Source of the DNA: Syngnathus acus
Lineage: Eukaryota; Chordata; Actinopteri; Syngnathiformes; Syngnathidae
Assembly (NCBI RefSeq): GCF_901709675.1
Contig: NC_051095.1
Location: forward strand, 15,451,456 to 15,515,455
Direction of reading: 5' to 3'
Length of the DNA stretch: 64,000 bases
The notes beneath the pieces are model-generated. The model was not told the DNA's origin. It did not search any database and saw only the letters and a program-made list of their open reading frames with translations. Position numbers and translations under genes: made by a program. Position 1 is the first letter of the stretch. Every line of letters begins with the position of its first letter. Positions 1 to 12,899 of the stretch are shown here, one piece after another.

Positions 1-1780
<1,780 letters not shown>

Positions 1781-3445
1781 ATGCAACTGGTCTTCCTCCC
1801 TTTACCCCGCCGTCCTCACAATCTTAGGATCCGTTCACATCCAAATGACATTTATTTTGTCATTCAAATTGATGCTCTTATTTATCCTCCTAATTTCCGA
1901 AACCTGTTTTCGGCTGCTGCTTAGAGATCAAAATGTTGTGCTATGCGACTCGTTACCTTTCTACCTTGGTGGATGATGCATGCATTGATTTACCAGGAGC
2001 ACATGTGGTGCGGAGGCCCGTGTTGTGGTTTGTTCAATATAGTTGTATTTTCATAGTTTTATTTTTGTAGCAGATATTATGTTGGGAAAAAAACAAAACT
2101 AAAAGAGGTCATCAACTTGCACTATGCAGTGCAAGTGCACCGAATGTAGACCACAACTGTTGTCATGCATGTCAAGAATAACAAAAGCTTCACGTTGATG
2201 TTAAGACGTTGGTGATCAACTCAGCCAGAGGTTGATCCCTCGATTCTTTAGCCGGCTCGCAATCTTCTTTCGGCACACACAGCAAAATGCATTTGACCGG
2301 AGTTGTGTATTGAGTATTTACCCCTGACAGCATGGCAAAGCTGGCATTGCATTCTTTTATTCCATCATGTAATATACTGTATGTAAAGGTGCGTGCACAC
2401 GTTGTGGTTGTAGACGGGATTAATCGCAAATAGTGTGTTTTCTTCAGAAACTCTTTGTGCCTGTGGAGATGTACATTATCACACTCACCTACCATAATAC
2501 GTTACTACTCTTCTAGAGAAGATTAGTGTGTACAAACAGCGACGTTATATCCTGCAAACTTGGGAAGAGCTGCGTGTTTGTTTGTTTGTTTGTTTTTGTG
2601 TTCTTGCAAAATCTTGCACTTGTTGAGGGCCATGTGATCATTTTATTGTCATGAACCAGCGCACGCGTGACTCCTTTCCATTCCGTGACATAACATCATC
2701 GTTTTGAAAGAAATGTGGAGTAAGTCCTACAGCTTGGCACACCGCAAAGAGGCAAACTTTGGATATGGACTTTGAAGCTTTATTCAGAAATGGACTCACT
2801 TGAGGATTAACTGGTGATGCTGTACAATATTCTTCTGTTTCAAAATGCAACCCTTCACTCTCATCCATTTGTTGTTTGAACCGACAACCGGCCAGCTCAC
2901 GTTTTCCACAATGTTTTGTATTTGTCATGTGTTATTGGATTCTAAACACCTGCGCACATCATTTTCGTTGCTTGTTCTGTGCGATCCTTTTGATTGCAGT
3001 ATCATTCAGGAGCCCGTTCTCAGGAGAATCTAGTAGGATTTCACACTAACTCGAAGTACTGGGGGGGATTGTTATGGGGTTTTGAAAAGTTACATTTTTT
3101 TCATGAATGTTAAAAAAAAAAAAAAAAAAATGCTGCTCCCTAGTCCAAGTTACCACTGAAAATATCTGCTTCAGCAGGGTGTGTCATCATCACTTATGAT
3201 TTTCGACTAAATTCTCATGAGAACGTGACATATTCGGCTAATGTAGCTCATGCTGTTGACAAACGCGATTAGGTTTCATTTCTGCATTTTCAGATTCCTC
3301 TTTCATGATTCATGAAGAACTCATTGTACGTCATGGAAACCTTTCCCAAAAGAGGAAAGGGAATGTTCTGTCTAGGGATACATAAACTACTATACCACAT
3401 CTTATTGTGTTCTCTGTGAACTTGCATAGTCCAGTATTTAATTTC
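1781..3445. other. mapk9 3' UTR and convergent intergenic gap
   Basis: Non-coding DNA between two converging genes. It should hold the mapk9 3' UTR on the + strand and the ARHGAP-like 3' UTR on the - strand. Minus-strand AATAAA signals lie at 2642-2647 and 2779-2784. A (GTTT)n run lies near 2577-2597 and an A-run near 3112-3130. I see no other gene. A + strand poly(A) signal is not obvious here; the nearest AATAAA is at 4208-4213, so the two 3' UTRs may overlap. Confidence 0.5.
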
Positions 3446-6195
3446 TCAAAAGCTTCTGATGATGTTTTCTGCCTTCTTCGCCTCGTTGTTAAGATCGCCA
3501 AAGGTGTCGAAGAACTGCTCCATGTCTGTCTGCAGTGCTGAGTTGCGTAGCTCTGCGGCGGCCCGCTCTTTTTCCGATTGTGTGATTTTTGCTTGCACAG
3601 CCTGGTACCAGTGACGTTGCCGTGACAGATTGGTTTTCAACAGAACCACCTCCGCCTGCAGCTCCTTGTTTCTCTCCTCTAGGCTGAAAGTGAAGATATG
3701 CATTGGAATTGGGTAAGACATCAAAAATAGGAAAATGCTCAGGTCAGTAGTGTATTTGAGATGGTTGCTTCATTTACATTGAGTGAAATCGATAAAGTCA
3801 AGCAATGTGGAGGTCATTAACATTTTCCTAAAACATATTCTGTCAAAAATAAGTGTGATTATTATAATTTCATTGAATTCACTGCGGACCGAGTCACATC
3901 AGAATTTTCTTTTTAAATCCTAGAAACCCGGGGCTGAACTAGCACTAAAAATTAGCTCTGGCATTTTTGGCTTAGACAGGGCCCTCAAAATTGGCACAAT
4001 GCAAAAAAAAAAAAAAAGGGATAAAGCACTCCTCAAGCAAAGCAACTACGTGTTAAAGCAACGCACTGGTACAGGGGAAAAAAACTAAGTCATTTTCTAG
4101 CTGGTATGCAAACTTCCATTGCAAAACACTACGTTGGAAAACCAGAAGGGATTGTCATCGAAATGTATTTCCACATAGTTGTGTGTACACAAAATACTAT
4201 ATTTGAAAATAAAACTGACAATATTATGGATCATATTAATGTTGTAAGCGGTTCCTCATTGATATGCATATTAATGAGGCAACAACTTGCAAAACCCCAG
4301 TCACAGTCATGCATGACATTGAACAGCGTCAACCATTTAACATATGAGTTCATCGCTGCTTGTTTTTGTTGTCAGCCCTTGTCGTTGCCTGACCTTTGAG
4401 CGAACCTTGCTCCATCTATATTAGTAAAAAGGTATGTGTTGGGACGAGATCGGCAGCATGGCCTCTTAATTTAGAACGTTGCACCCTGATTGTGCCATGT
4501 GTTTTTTCCATAGATCAACCACCACAGGCTATAAACCCAGCACTTGAAAAGTACAGAAGTGGTCTACGGGCATTGACAGATTTAAGATCTTAAATCGTCA
4601 CTCAACCCACATGAGTCGGTCTAATGCAGAGGTCAGCAATCTTTTTTGCTCATTAGCATCATTATTTCAGTATGGCTTTGTTGTCTCACACAAATGAATT
4701 TTGTGATATATTGTGACCATGTTGAAGTGTCCTTGAGCAAGATACCAGAAAGTTGCTGATTCTCTGTCATTGCAAGGTGAATGAGGAAACAGTGTTGAAG
4801 TGCATTGAGTACCTAAAGTAGAAAAGCGCTATATGTACTTGTGTATTTATTCATACCACTGACACAAACCCACCCCTATCCCAGCATTTTTCAACTTTCC
4901 CAGTCTTCTATTGCGCCCGCCACAGCTTTTTTTGGAACGTGTTACAGGCATCAAGTTGAAAATGAGAGAATATTTGCAAAAAGCTGGTGCTCATGACTTC
5001 ATCATTGTCTTTAGCAAGTATTCAGTTGAATGTAGGTTGAAAAGCAATTGCAAATCTTTATAGGCCATTCTGTTTTTTACTTTTACATGCATTGAGATTT
5101 GTATCACTCACTTGATATGCTCAGTGGGCTGCTACTGTTCTAATGTAATCATTTCCCAGTGTTTGTAAGAGAAATGGTTGACTTAAAGCAGAGAAATAAA
5201 CAGGATGTGGGGTGATATGTGTGACCTGTAAAGCACAGCTGGCTGGGTCCAGGCACATTTAGACAAACTACTTACACTTACTCCTTTATGGATTAATTAG
5301 ACGAATGATTTAAAAAGTACCTGAGAATGCGGGCCTCATAAACTTCGTGTTGTCTAACGAGGTGCTGCTGGATATTGGTGAGGAGGCTGCGAAGAGCAGT
5401 GGCAGAGGGGTCGGCGAGTGGTAGAGGAGGGGGCACCTTGCGAGCCCAGTCAGTCTCCTTCGGCGGTTGCACCTCGCTTTGGGGCCACGACGCCTGACAG
5501 TGTGGCTGAGGGGAATCTGACTGCATCTGATCCCCTTGTACAAATCCACAGGATACTGAGTCCCGCTCAGGCGCTTGCTGATGCCCAAATTTTTGGTTCT
5601 GGGTCTCTGAACCACTTTCTGACCAAGGATCGTTCTCCTCAGCCTCTCTTATCTCAGGAGCCCATCCTTGTTCCTGGAAGTGCTCCCGGAAGCTTGATTC
5701 CATCTCCAAAACTTCTCGGATGCGGTCAACGGTTTCCGGACCAGGAACGTTATCATAAAACGAGAGAGCACCCCGATGGGCTGTGCTTGGTGTTGGGCTG
5801 GGGTCGTAGTAGAGTCGAAATTTGTCTCGCCAGTGTCCCGCCTGCTCGTCCCCCGTCTTTCTCCCTCTCGCTGAATTTATTCCCGGATCATGCTCCAGTA
5901 CTCCCAAAGTTCCTCTGCAACCGCAGTAGGAGTGTTCTGGCCCACCGCCAGGCACTCTTCCCTCACTGACCCATGTGGGAAACTCAGACGCAACAGGGGC
6001 CAGAACAGTCTGAGGGCTGCAGAGGCCAGGGGGTCTGGTTTCAGCGGGGTACGCAACTCTATTTTCCATTTCTCTTCCCCTGTCCCACCCTCACTGGGTC
6101 AAAGGTGGGCAGTTATCGTACAGAGGGTCCGTGGAACAGGAACTGGCTGTGGTAGGGGTCTCCACAAGACGACAGTGCAATTCCATGATCCCTCC
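3446..6195 (-). CDS. ARHGAP22/24/25-family (FilGAP-like) protein, C-terminal exons only
   Basis: Proteins of this family are Rac/Cdc42-directed GTPase activators built as PH domain, RhoGAP domain, disordered linker and C-terminal coiled coil. Three exons are supported on the minus strand: 6195-6095, 6016-5321 and 3683-3446 (stop at 3448-3446). The introns are 78 bp and 1,637 bp, with GT-AG borders and matching phase 2 joints. They encode about 344 residues: a polar linker with a SFYDNVPG motif like the TYDNV motif of ARHGAP24/25, then about 100 residues of heptad-rich coiled coil ending in MEQFFDTFGDL, the counterpart of MEQFFSTFGEL in ARHGAP24. The first of the three exons is the least certain. 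The PH and RhoGAP exons were not found at higher coordinates, although rasgef1c limits the gene to below about 39.7 kb. Either those exons are short and missed, or the gene is a truncated relic. Which paralogue it is cannot be settled by eye. Confidence 0.75.
4722..4850 (+). repeat. SINE 3'-end relic
   Basis: Lies in the last intron of the ARHGAP-like gene. The text runs through a 'gtccttgagcaagataccag' stretch to 'tagaaaagcgctatat', an arrangement familiar from teleost SINE tails and also seen, diverged, in the SINE at 20330-20553. The family name is not assigned. Confidence 0.5.
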
Positions 6196-7435
6196 CTAAA
6201 AACAGAAAAAGCCTTTCCCTTCCTCTGTCTGCTGTTAAGTGAGATTTGGGCCTTATATTAGGGTTCTGGTACAGAACCTTCGATCTGATTTTGCCGAGAA
6301 AAAGGAGGCGAGGGTGTGAGAGCCCTCGTTCTCTTTAGTAACAGCAGGTTGCACTGGTGTAGGGGTGTAATCGTGCACCGTACGTCCGAGTGTGCCTGGG
6401 CATGTCTTTAAGTGGGACTGACATCAGCTGTTGTGCTACTTTTGAGGGAATGAAGAGCCGTGCTTGAAGACACAACTGGGACCCCAGAAATAGACAGCGG
6501 TGGCGGCCACTGTATGTGAAGCCGTAAAATGTACCCCATATTCTTGGTTATGCTTGCACAATCCACTCAGAGCCTTTCCAAGACATTGAAAATGTAGCTT
6601 TTATAGTTACGCAGAAATGCTCAGTTTTGCCCGAGACTTTTAAGAATGTGCAGTTCTTGTAGATGTACTTTGCAGTGCAGTTCAAAGTGTTTTTGTGTTG
6701 CCCTTCTTTATTTGACATCTATCTCTATTCTCTATGAAGTAAAAATAAATGTCTCCATAAATTTGATATCACAGAGAAGAGTGTTGCTAACAACCCTGCC
6801 AAATTTAAAGAAATAAAAAAATCACCAAGTACTGCAAATGAATCTTTCATCATTAATCAAATGAACGCATTGCGACGGAAACTGCGCCTGCCTTCCTATA
6901 CTGCAGTGCAGGACAACGTTTTATACACGTTATGTCGTATCCTGTGTCTGTGGATCGTCGAGGAGCCCCTGTAATTATAAAACGACAATCATTGGTCATT
7001 GAGTCTGTGATCCATCCACACGGTGGCACTGCTGACTTTCTTAGCGATTGCCTCAAACTGAGCGCCTGTTCCCTCTACAAAAGGAAATGCTTTGAAAATC
7101 TGATTTATTCTTGATTTAGATAAAGGATAGATTGATGTGTTTTTCTTCGTTTGATGTTTTAGTACACACTTTAGCTATACAATTTATTATCTGTGTTTTG
7201 GAGCCTCACATTAAGCCCGACGATGACGATAGTCTCAATACCTTACTGTGAGCAGCTTGAACCCTAACCAATCATACCTGTGACACTTCCATATAAAGCA
7301 GAGGGTCACCAAATGACATTTAGAAGTCCACGCCCTCATCAACATCATACTGGACTGTTTGTAGAAGAGACAAAGTGCCACAGAACAAAAACAACATGGC
7401 ATTTAATTTAACTGTTCTTCCAATATGTCATGCCA

Positions 7436-7459
7436 CCCCCCCCCCCCCCCCCCCCCCCC
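7436..7459 (+). repeat. homopolymer (C)24
   Basis: Twenty-four consecutive C residues, the longest C/G run in the window. Other G runs are at 42010-42022 (interrupted by one A on its left) and 59517-59530. Run length in such tracts is error-prone in assemblies. Confidence 0.95.
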
Positions 7460-10400
7460 TCAAATGGCAAACAACCTCGCGGCCTTTATCTCTCCTCACC
7501 TTTGACCTGGTCACTTAAAGGCGCAGGTGCTCCAATGATACAGAGGTGATGTTATCTCGGAGAGCTTTCATCACTCAAGCTCCTCTAACCTTACGGAATG
7601 TCTGCCTAATTGTTAGTAGCTATGACGACAGGCCCCATGGCAACAAGACCCCCATGGCCGTCCAAAAAGGCCTTTTAAGACACACACTCCACTGGTGATG
7701 TTGGCCGGCAGTTCTCAAAGCACTTGATCCTGTATAGACTATAATTTGCTGTTGGTCATAAAAATTCACTTTTATTGATTCATCGCGCCAAAGAAAGATT
7801 TTTTTATTTTTTTACCCGTTATAGCATCTGCCGTACATTTCCATGCACCATTATTTGCAACAACGAGCGTCTATTTATGGCTGTCTTATTCCATTTTCAA
7901 CGTCAGCGTGAATGATTGGAGAACATGAACAAGATGTCTTCTGGCAACAGATGCTCACAACCACGGGAGGAGGTGCAGCGCTCTCTGGAGACCACTGGGA
8001 TCCATGTGTGGGTAGGACATGGTTCTGCCAGGCTAAATCAGATCAGGTTTCCATCATTCAAAAGCATTTCCCTTTTACAGTCTAACTTCCGACGCATCTT
8101 TCTTTAGTCATGGATTCATGCTCACATCATTTTCTTATCACCAGAGGCAACTGATTATTTTTACATACATTTTTACATCACTAGTTGTGTGTGTTCCCCC
8201 ATACATCAGAGCCTCACAATTCTTCGTAGTTATTATATCACTAGGCAAAGTTACCATGGGAACAATTTCTTTGAGTGGGAGCACTATGAAGCAAAACCCT
8301 TGCAACCAACCAGCTTCTCTGTAAGGCATGAGACACTCATGCAACCGCCATTTTGTAGCACCCAGACGCCGCTCTAGAGCACCAGATGTTCTGCTCTGAG
8401 TTTCCCTATGAAATGAGATGTTTGGCAAGTGCTTTAATTCTTGGAAGGAAAGAATTAGTGCCAAAAAAAACAAAAAAAACTGGGTCCCTCAGCAGCAACA
8501 TATGAAATCTAGCATCATAAGTGGCTGTATGTCGTTCACATCTCTGTGGCAACATTTTGGCCAACTCTTCCTTTGCTTGAATTCAGTAACACCAGCAGAG
8601 CTTTTCACCACGAAGGGCCTTTTTCAGGTCATGCTGCTGCATTGCAGTCAGCTTCAAATCCGGACTCTGACGAGAGCACTGCAAAGACTTCATTTTATTT
8701 TCCAGGAATCTTTGTATATTAAAAGTGCATATGTCAAAATCACCATTTAATAACTGCATTTTATGACGACTTGGGTTATCTTTGTTTGATATTGACATTT
8801 GTTTGATATCTTTAACATTAAAAAAAAGAGAATTTGGGAAGAACGTTAATATTTCTTTGCAGCAAATTGAATTGAATTAAATTCAATTTACTCTTGAGAG
8901 ATTACATTCAGTGTAATACGAATCTCATGTTTGGTTCAAGAACTTTTGTGGAAGGGTTTTCAAATACACACAGAGCTCACATATAGCCACAATGATGCCT
9001 TGTTGTTATGATATTTCCCCATAATTATTGTTTGAATTGCCGGAGAGGAAAGGACGTTGTTTCAAAATGGTTATGCTTAAGAAGTACCAAAAAGGAAAGA
9101 AGAGGGTTAAGGAAAACAAACATTGCACTCTGAACGACTGGGAGGAAATTCTGATTTGATGACTTATTCAGGCTTTCTTTGGAGTCCTCCTCCAAGGGTT
9201 TCTTTGAAAAGATGTGTATTTGATGTTGCTTTGCATTTGTGTGTGTTTGCAAGAAGGATGTGCAGCTGAGGGTTGTCGGAATCTTGTTGTGATAGCGAGG
9301 GTGAACACAGAGAGAGGCTGGCTGCAAATAAGAGGAAATGTAGGAGGTAAGGATGCCTCTCCCACATAGAAGAGCCCACGTAAGGCAAAAAGTCTACAGA
9401 GAAAAGCTCTAAAATAACATGGCTGCAGAGCTCACAAAGAAAATTGCGTGGAAAATCAAGTCATGGATTATAGCAAAGATGGGTTTGTGACCATTAAGTA
9501 TTTCTGGGGCCTTTGTCAAAAACAATGTATCACCCCCCCTTCACCCAGGACAATCTGGACACAGTGCTGGCTTGTGTGTATATGGGCGTGTGTGATGGGC
9601 ACACATTTGAACTAGGTCCAGTTTGCACAGAGCACTCGGCTCATTGGCCATCTCTGGGTCGCCGTAGGAGACTGTCCTGGGATGGCTGAACGAGTCTGGG
9701 AGAGTAAACAATAGTATGATGAGAACAGCTCACGCAGGGGTCGTAAGGTCAGCCGACTGGATCGAATACATCACCTGTCAGCCGTTTTGGCCTTAACATT
9801 CCTACATGGAAATGACCGTTGGAAATTATTCCTGGCTTGTGTTTGCAGGCAGAGGCTACGACACTTGAGTGCACGCAGTATAATGTAGCAGGTTGGCAAA
9901 GACCCGATGCAGCACAGAGACTTTTTACCTCTGGTCGCTTTCTATTTATAAGCCCGAGGAAGCCGTAGCTCATATTTATTTATATAAACCTGCAGAATAG
10001 AGGTGTGTGTATTTATGAGCTCATGGTAACTGTGGATTATTAAAACAAAGGAGCACATCAATGAAAGATGTGCTCAATTTTTATAGACAGGGGTTTAACA
10101 GAAAATGGAGAGAAAGTGATGGTGTGTGCGTACGTGTGAAGTAGAAGTGGTAGTACTGCCAAGCTCCTATTCCCCTTTGAGAACAGACTATTTGGACTGC
10201 TTACGCAGTAAACGGACAGAATACGGAATTCTTGTCTGTCAATGTAAGCTGTCGATGGCCTTCAGATTCACTCGTGCTGGCTGAAGAAAAACACCAGCAT
10301 TTTTCACCATCCTCCTCTTGGGCCTTGCTAGCAACTAGAACTTTTAGTTCATTGTTTTATGTTTGTTTACGTGTGTTTGTCATGTGATGTTGTGGTTTTG

Positions 10401-11763
10401 TATCTCTTTAACTGATGCGGTAGTGGTGAAATTAAGGCTGATAGATCTCTGCTGGAAATACACAAGGTGCTATTTTTCACAGCTGCATGTGAATGTGGTG
10501 TTACATGGAAAAAGAAGGCGTGTTCAATTACTGGCGTACTTAAGTTTATTTGACAGTTTTTGTTTTTTTATGACATCCAACTGGTTTTCATACAAATATA
10601 ATTGTAAATTTGTTGTCCTGATCCAATCATACAATTTTCAGATGTGCAGAATAGTAAGAAAATGCTTTTTTTTGCCCTTATTTTTTAAGGTCACAAAGCA
10701 AGCAAATAATCATTGAGTACAAAGATCTCGAAATCATAGCAGTCTGTATCTGCATCCAACCATCGTGCTATCGGCAGTGGGTCCACCTCACAAAAAGCAT
10801 CACTCTCTAGACTAGAGTGTGTTCAACGGGAGGAAGAAATAGCCACAAGCTTTCATACTTGTCTGCAGCTCATTAAGAAAAAAAAGAGCGACAAGTGAAA
10901 ACATTTACATTAAACTGGAGAGGCTCAAAGTGAGATTTTCACAAAGCTCCAAATCTCCGGCAGCACGTATGCAAGCAGAACAATTTAGGTCACAAGTCCT
11001 TGTATTTGTCTGCAAAATTGTGCAAATGTTTGGTCCTGTTCAGCGGGGCTCTGTCTTGAATAAATAAGATTATTTATGTAATATGATCCAGTCTGACTTC
11101 ACTTCAAGTATGAAATGTGAAAACTAGTCATCCGTAGAGCAGAAGTGCGACGCTCGGCACAGACAAACACCACATGCCTATCTACAAGACAATGATTCAC
11201 TGAGGAGATTTGATAGGATTTGAAGTCTGTCAGCAAATGCTGAATGGGATTAATCATAGTAATAAAGGAAGAGTCACAATATGGGTAGACCGACATTTGA
11301 AGAGAAACACATTGTAAATAAAGAATGAATGAAAAGAAAAGAAAATCCGCACCTTTATCCAAGCAAGTGGTAGATGGCAATCACCTTTGCCGGGAAACGT
11401 GTAGTGTCCCTTTTATTGGATTGTGGCAGAGATTGCAGAGGGAGATCCTACAGGATTAAGTTCATGCTGCAATGATTGGGCAGGGCGCTTGAGAGATGAA
11501 AGACAGAAAAAAAAACACAATAGCATTAAGTGGAAGTGCGAGTGTATATTGCCTTTATAGCCCATAAAAATAGCAAGTGACCTTTGTCGTTTGTTAGATT
11601 TCTAATAGCCACTCTACTGAGCAAAATGTGGTAAAGACTCTCCATAAATTCCATTAATGACCCAGGCTAAATTTAGCCCCCCCCCCACATATAATGATGC
11701 CATCACTTCACGTCAACGTATTTCCTTGGCAGAATTACTAGGTTCCTGTTATCCAGGGCTTTA

Positions 11764-11779
11764 GTGCCATCTTGTGGCA
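11764..11779 (-). promoter_or_regulatory. CTCF-like motif
   Basis: The minus strand reads tgccacaagatggcac, close to the CTCF core (CCA, pyrimidine-AG, GGC). It was recognised by eye only and chance matches are common. It lies in the gene-free interval between the ARHGAP-like gene and rasgef1c. Confidence 0.3.
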
Positions 11780-12602
11780 TTACTGAAATTGCACACAAAA
11801 TAAATGTGAGTTTTTCCAGCAAACAACTGCAAATGAGTCAATTTGTGATTAACAAACGGCAATCAGGCAGGGATTCACTGTACTTTAACACCAGTCAATT
11901 GTGGTCCAAATAAGGAGCCCCTGATGGGTAACCGGTTCATTTTATCGATGAAACTTTGTGTTTACTTGCGTCTGAGAAAATGGTCATCAAAATGCTGACA
12001 CAATTCCAGGAGTGACACTTCACTCTGTCTTCAGTGTGTTTAACTATTTTGTTTGTAAAAGCTTTGAAAGGTTCAACTTTGTGAAGCGCATTGAATTAAT
12101 CATAACAAAGGCACATGTTGCTGTTTAACGTGCCTTCGATGAGTGATAACGCGCATTGAAATCTGATGTTTTCTCATTTCAGCAGGCTGCTTTACCGTTG
12201 CTGTTGTTACAAAAGAGAGCCTGGAAAGTAGAGATGAAGCTGGGTGAAGGTAATTCTAAGAAAAGCTGCAGGCATATTGTGCCTCTATTTCACACCCGCA
12301 TATCTCTCAGTGGGACGGCTGATGATCACAGATGATACACAGCTGCCTTCTTCTTCGACTGCACACCTCCGCGCCTCCAGGTACACACACTTGCACACGC
12401 ACACGCTTGCTTTCCATCAAAATCGTCTTGATTTGAACTGCGGAAACCTGCGCTACATATGACAATATCAAAAGATTCACAGTGCAATTTTCTGCATCCC
12501 TCTCTATCTACTCAATAAGGAGTGTTTTGTGGTTCTCCATAAATATATATCATAAAAACACCACCTGTCATGTATTCCCTTAGCAATATTAACCCTTCTG
12601 CG

Positions 12603-12891
12603 CAGAGGCGTAGCCAGGAATTTTTCCAGTAGGGGCGCACGCCCACAGGAAAAAAAATCGAACATCACCCACGCCGTTCGCTGATCGCTAAAACAACATC
12701 CGGGTCCGGGAGGCAAACGGTGAATGGATAACATCGCGCACATAGAATAGCGCAAGCACATTCGCGCAAGACCGAAAGAAAAAAACGGCATGAAAATGAA
12801 GAATCGAAAAAGCTCGATTTTTTTCAACCGGGGCGCAGGGAGTCCTAACCGGGGCGCCGCCCCGGCTCGCCCTGGCTTGGCTACGCCTCTG
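12603..12891. mobile_element. non-autonomous hAT-type DNA transposon (MITE), 289 bp
   Basis: The element begins cagaggcgtagcca and ends with the inverted copy tggctacgcctctg. It is flanked by a perfect 8-bp direct repeat, cttctgcg, at 12595-12602 and 12892-12899. An 8-bp target-site duplication is the hallmark of hAT transposons. The interior is rich in CpG and encodes no transposase, so it would depend on one supplied in trans. The intact duplication implies a fairly recent insertion. Confidence 0.85.
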
Positions 12892-12899
12892 CTTCTGCG

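Larger units (their letters stand above)
6196..12594. other. gene-poor non-coding DNA; possible remains of upstream ARHGAP sequence at 6250-6560
   Basis: No recognisable exon. On the minus strand between about 6560 and 6250, Ser/Thr-rich readable tracts (for example HSLKSSTTADVSPT, then TPTPVQPAVTKENEG) sit in two different frames, which could be a decayed linker exon of the ARHGAP-like gene or chance. The rest is AT-rich with scattered short open frames and no domain I recognise. It includes a 24-C run at 7436-7459 and a CTCF-like motif at 11764-11779. Confidence 0.45.

Noticed and set aside
5418-5969. 183-codon plus-strand open frame
   Set aside because: Antisense shadow of the ARHGAP-like linker exon, which has matching splice phases and family motifs on the minus strand.
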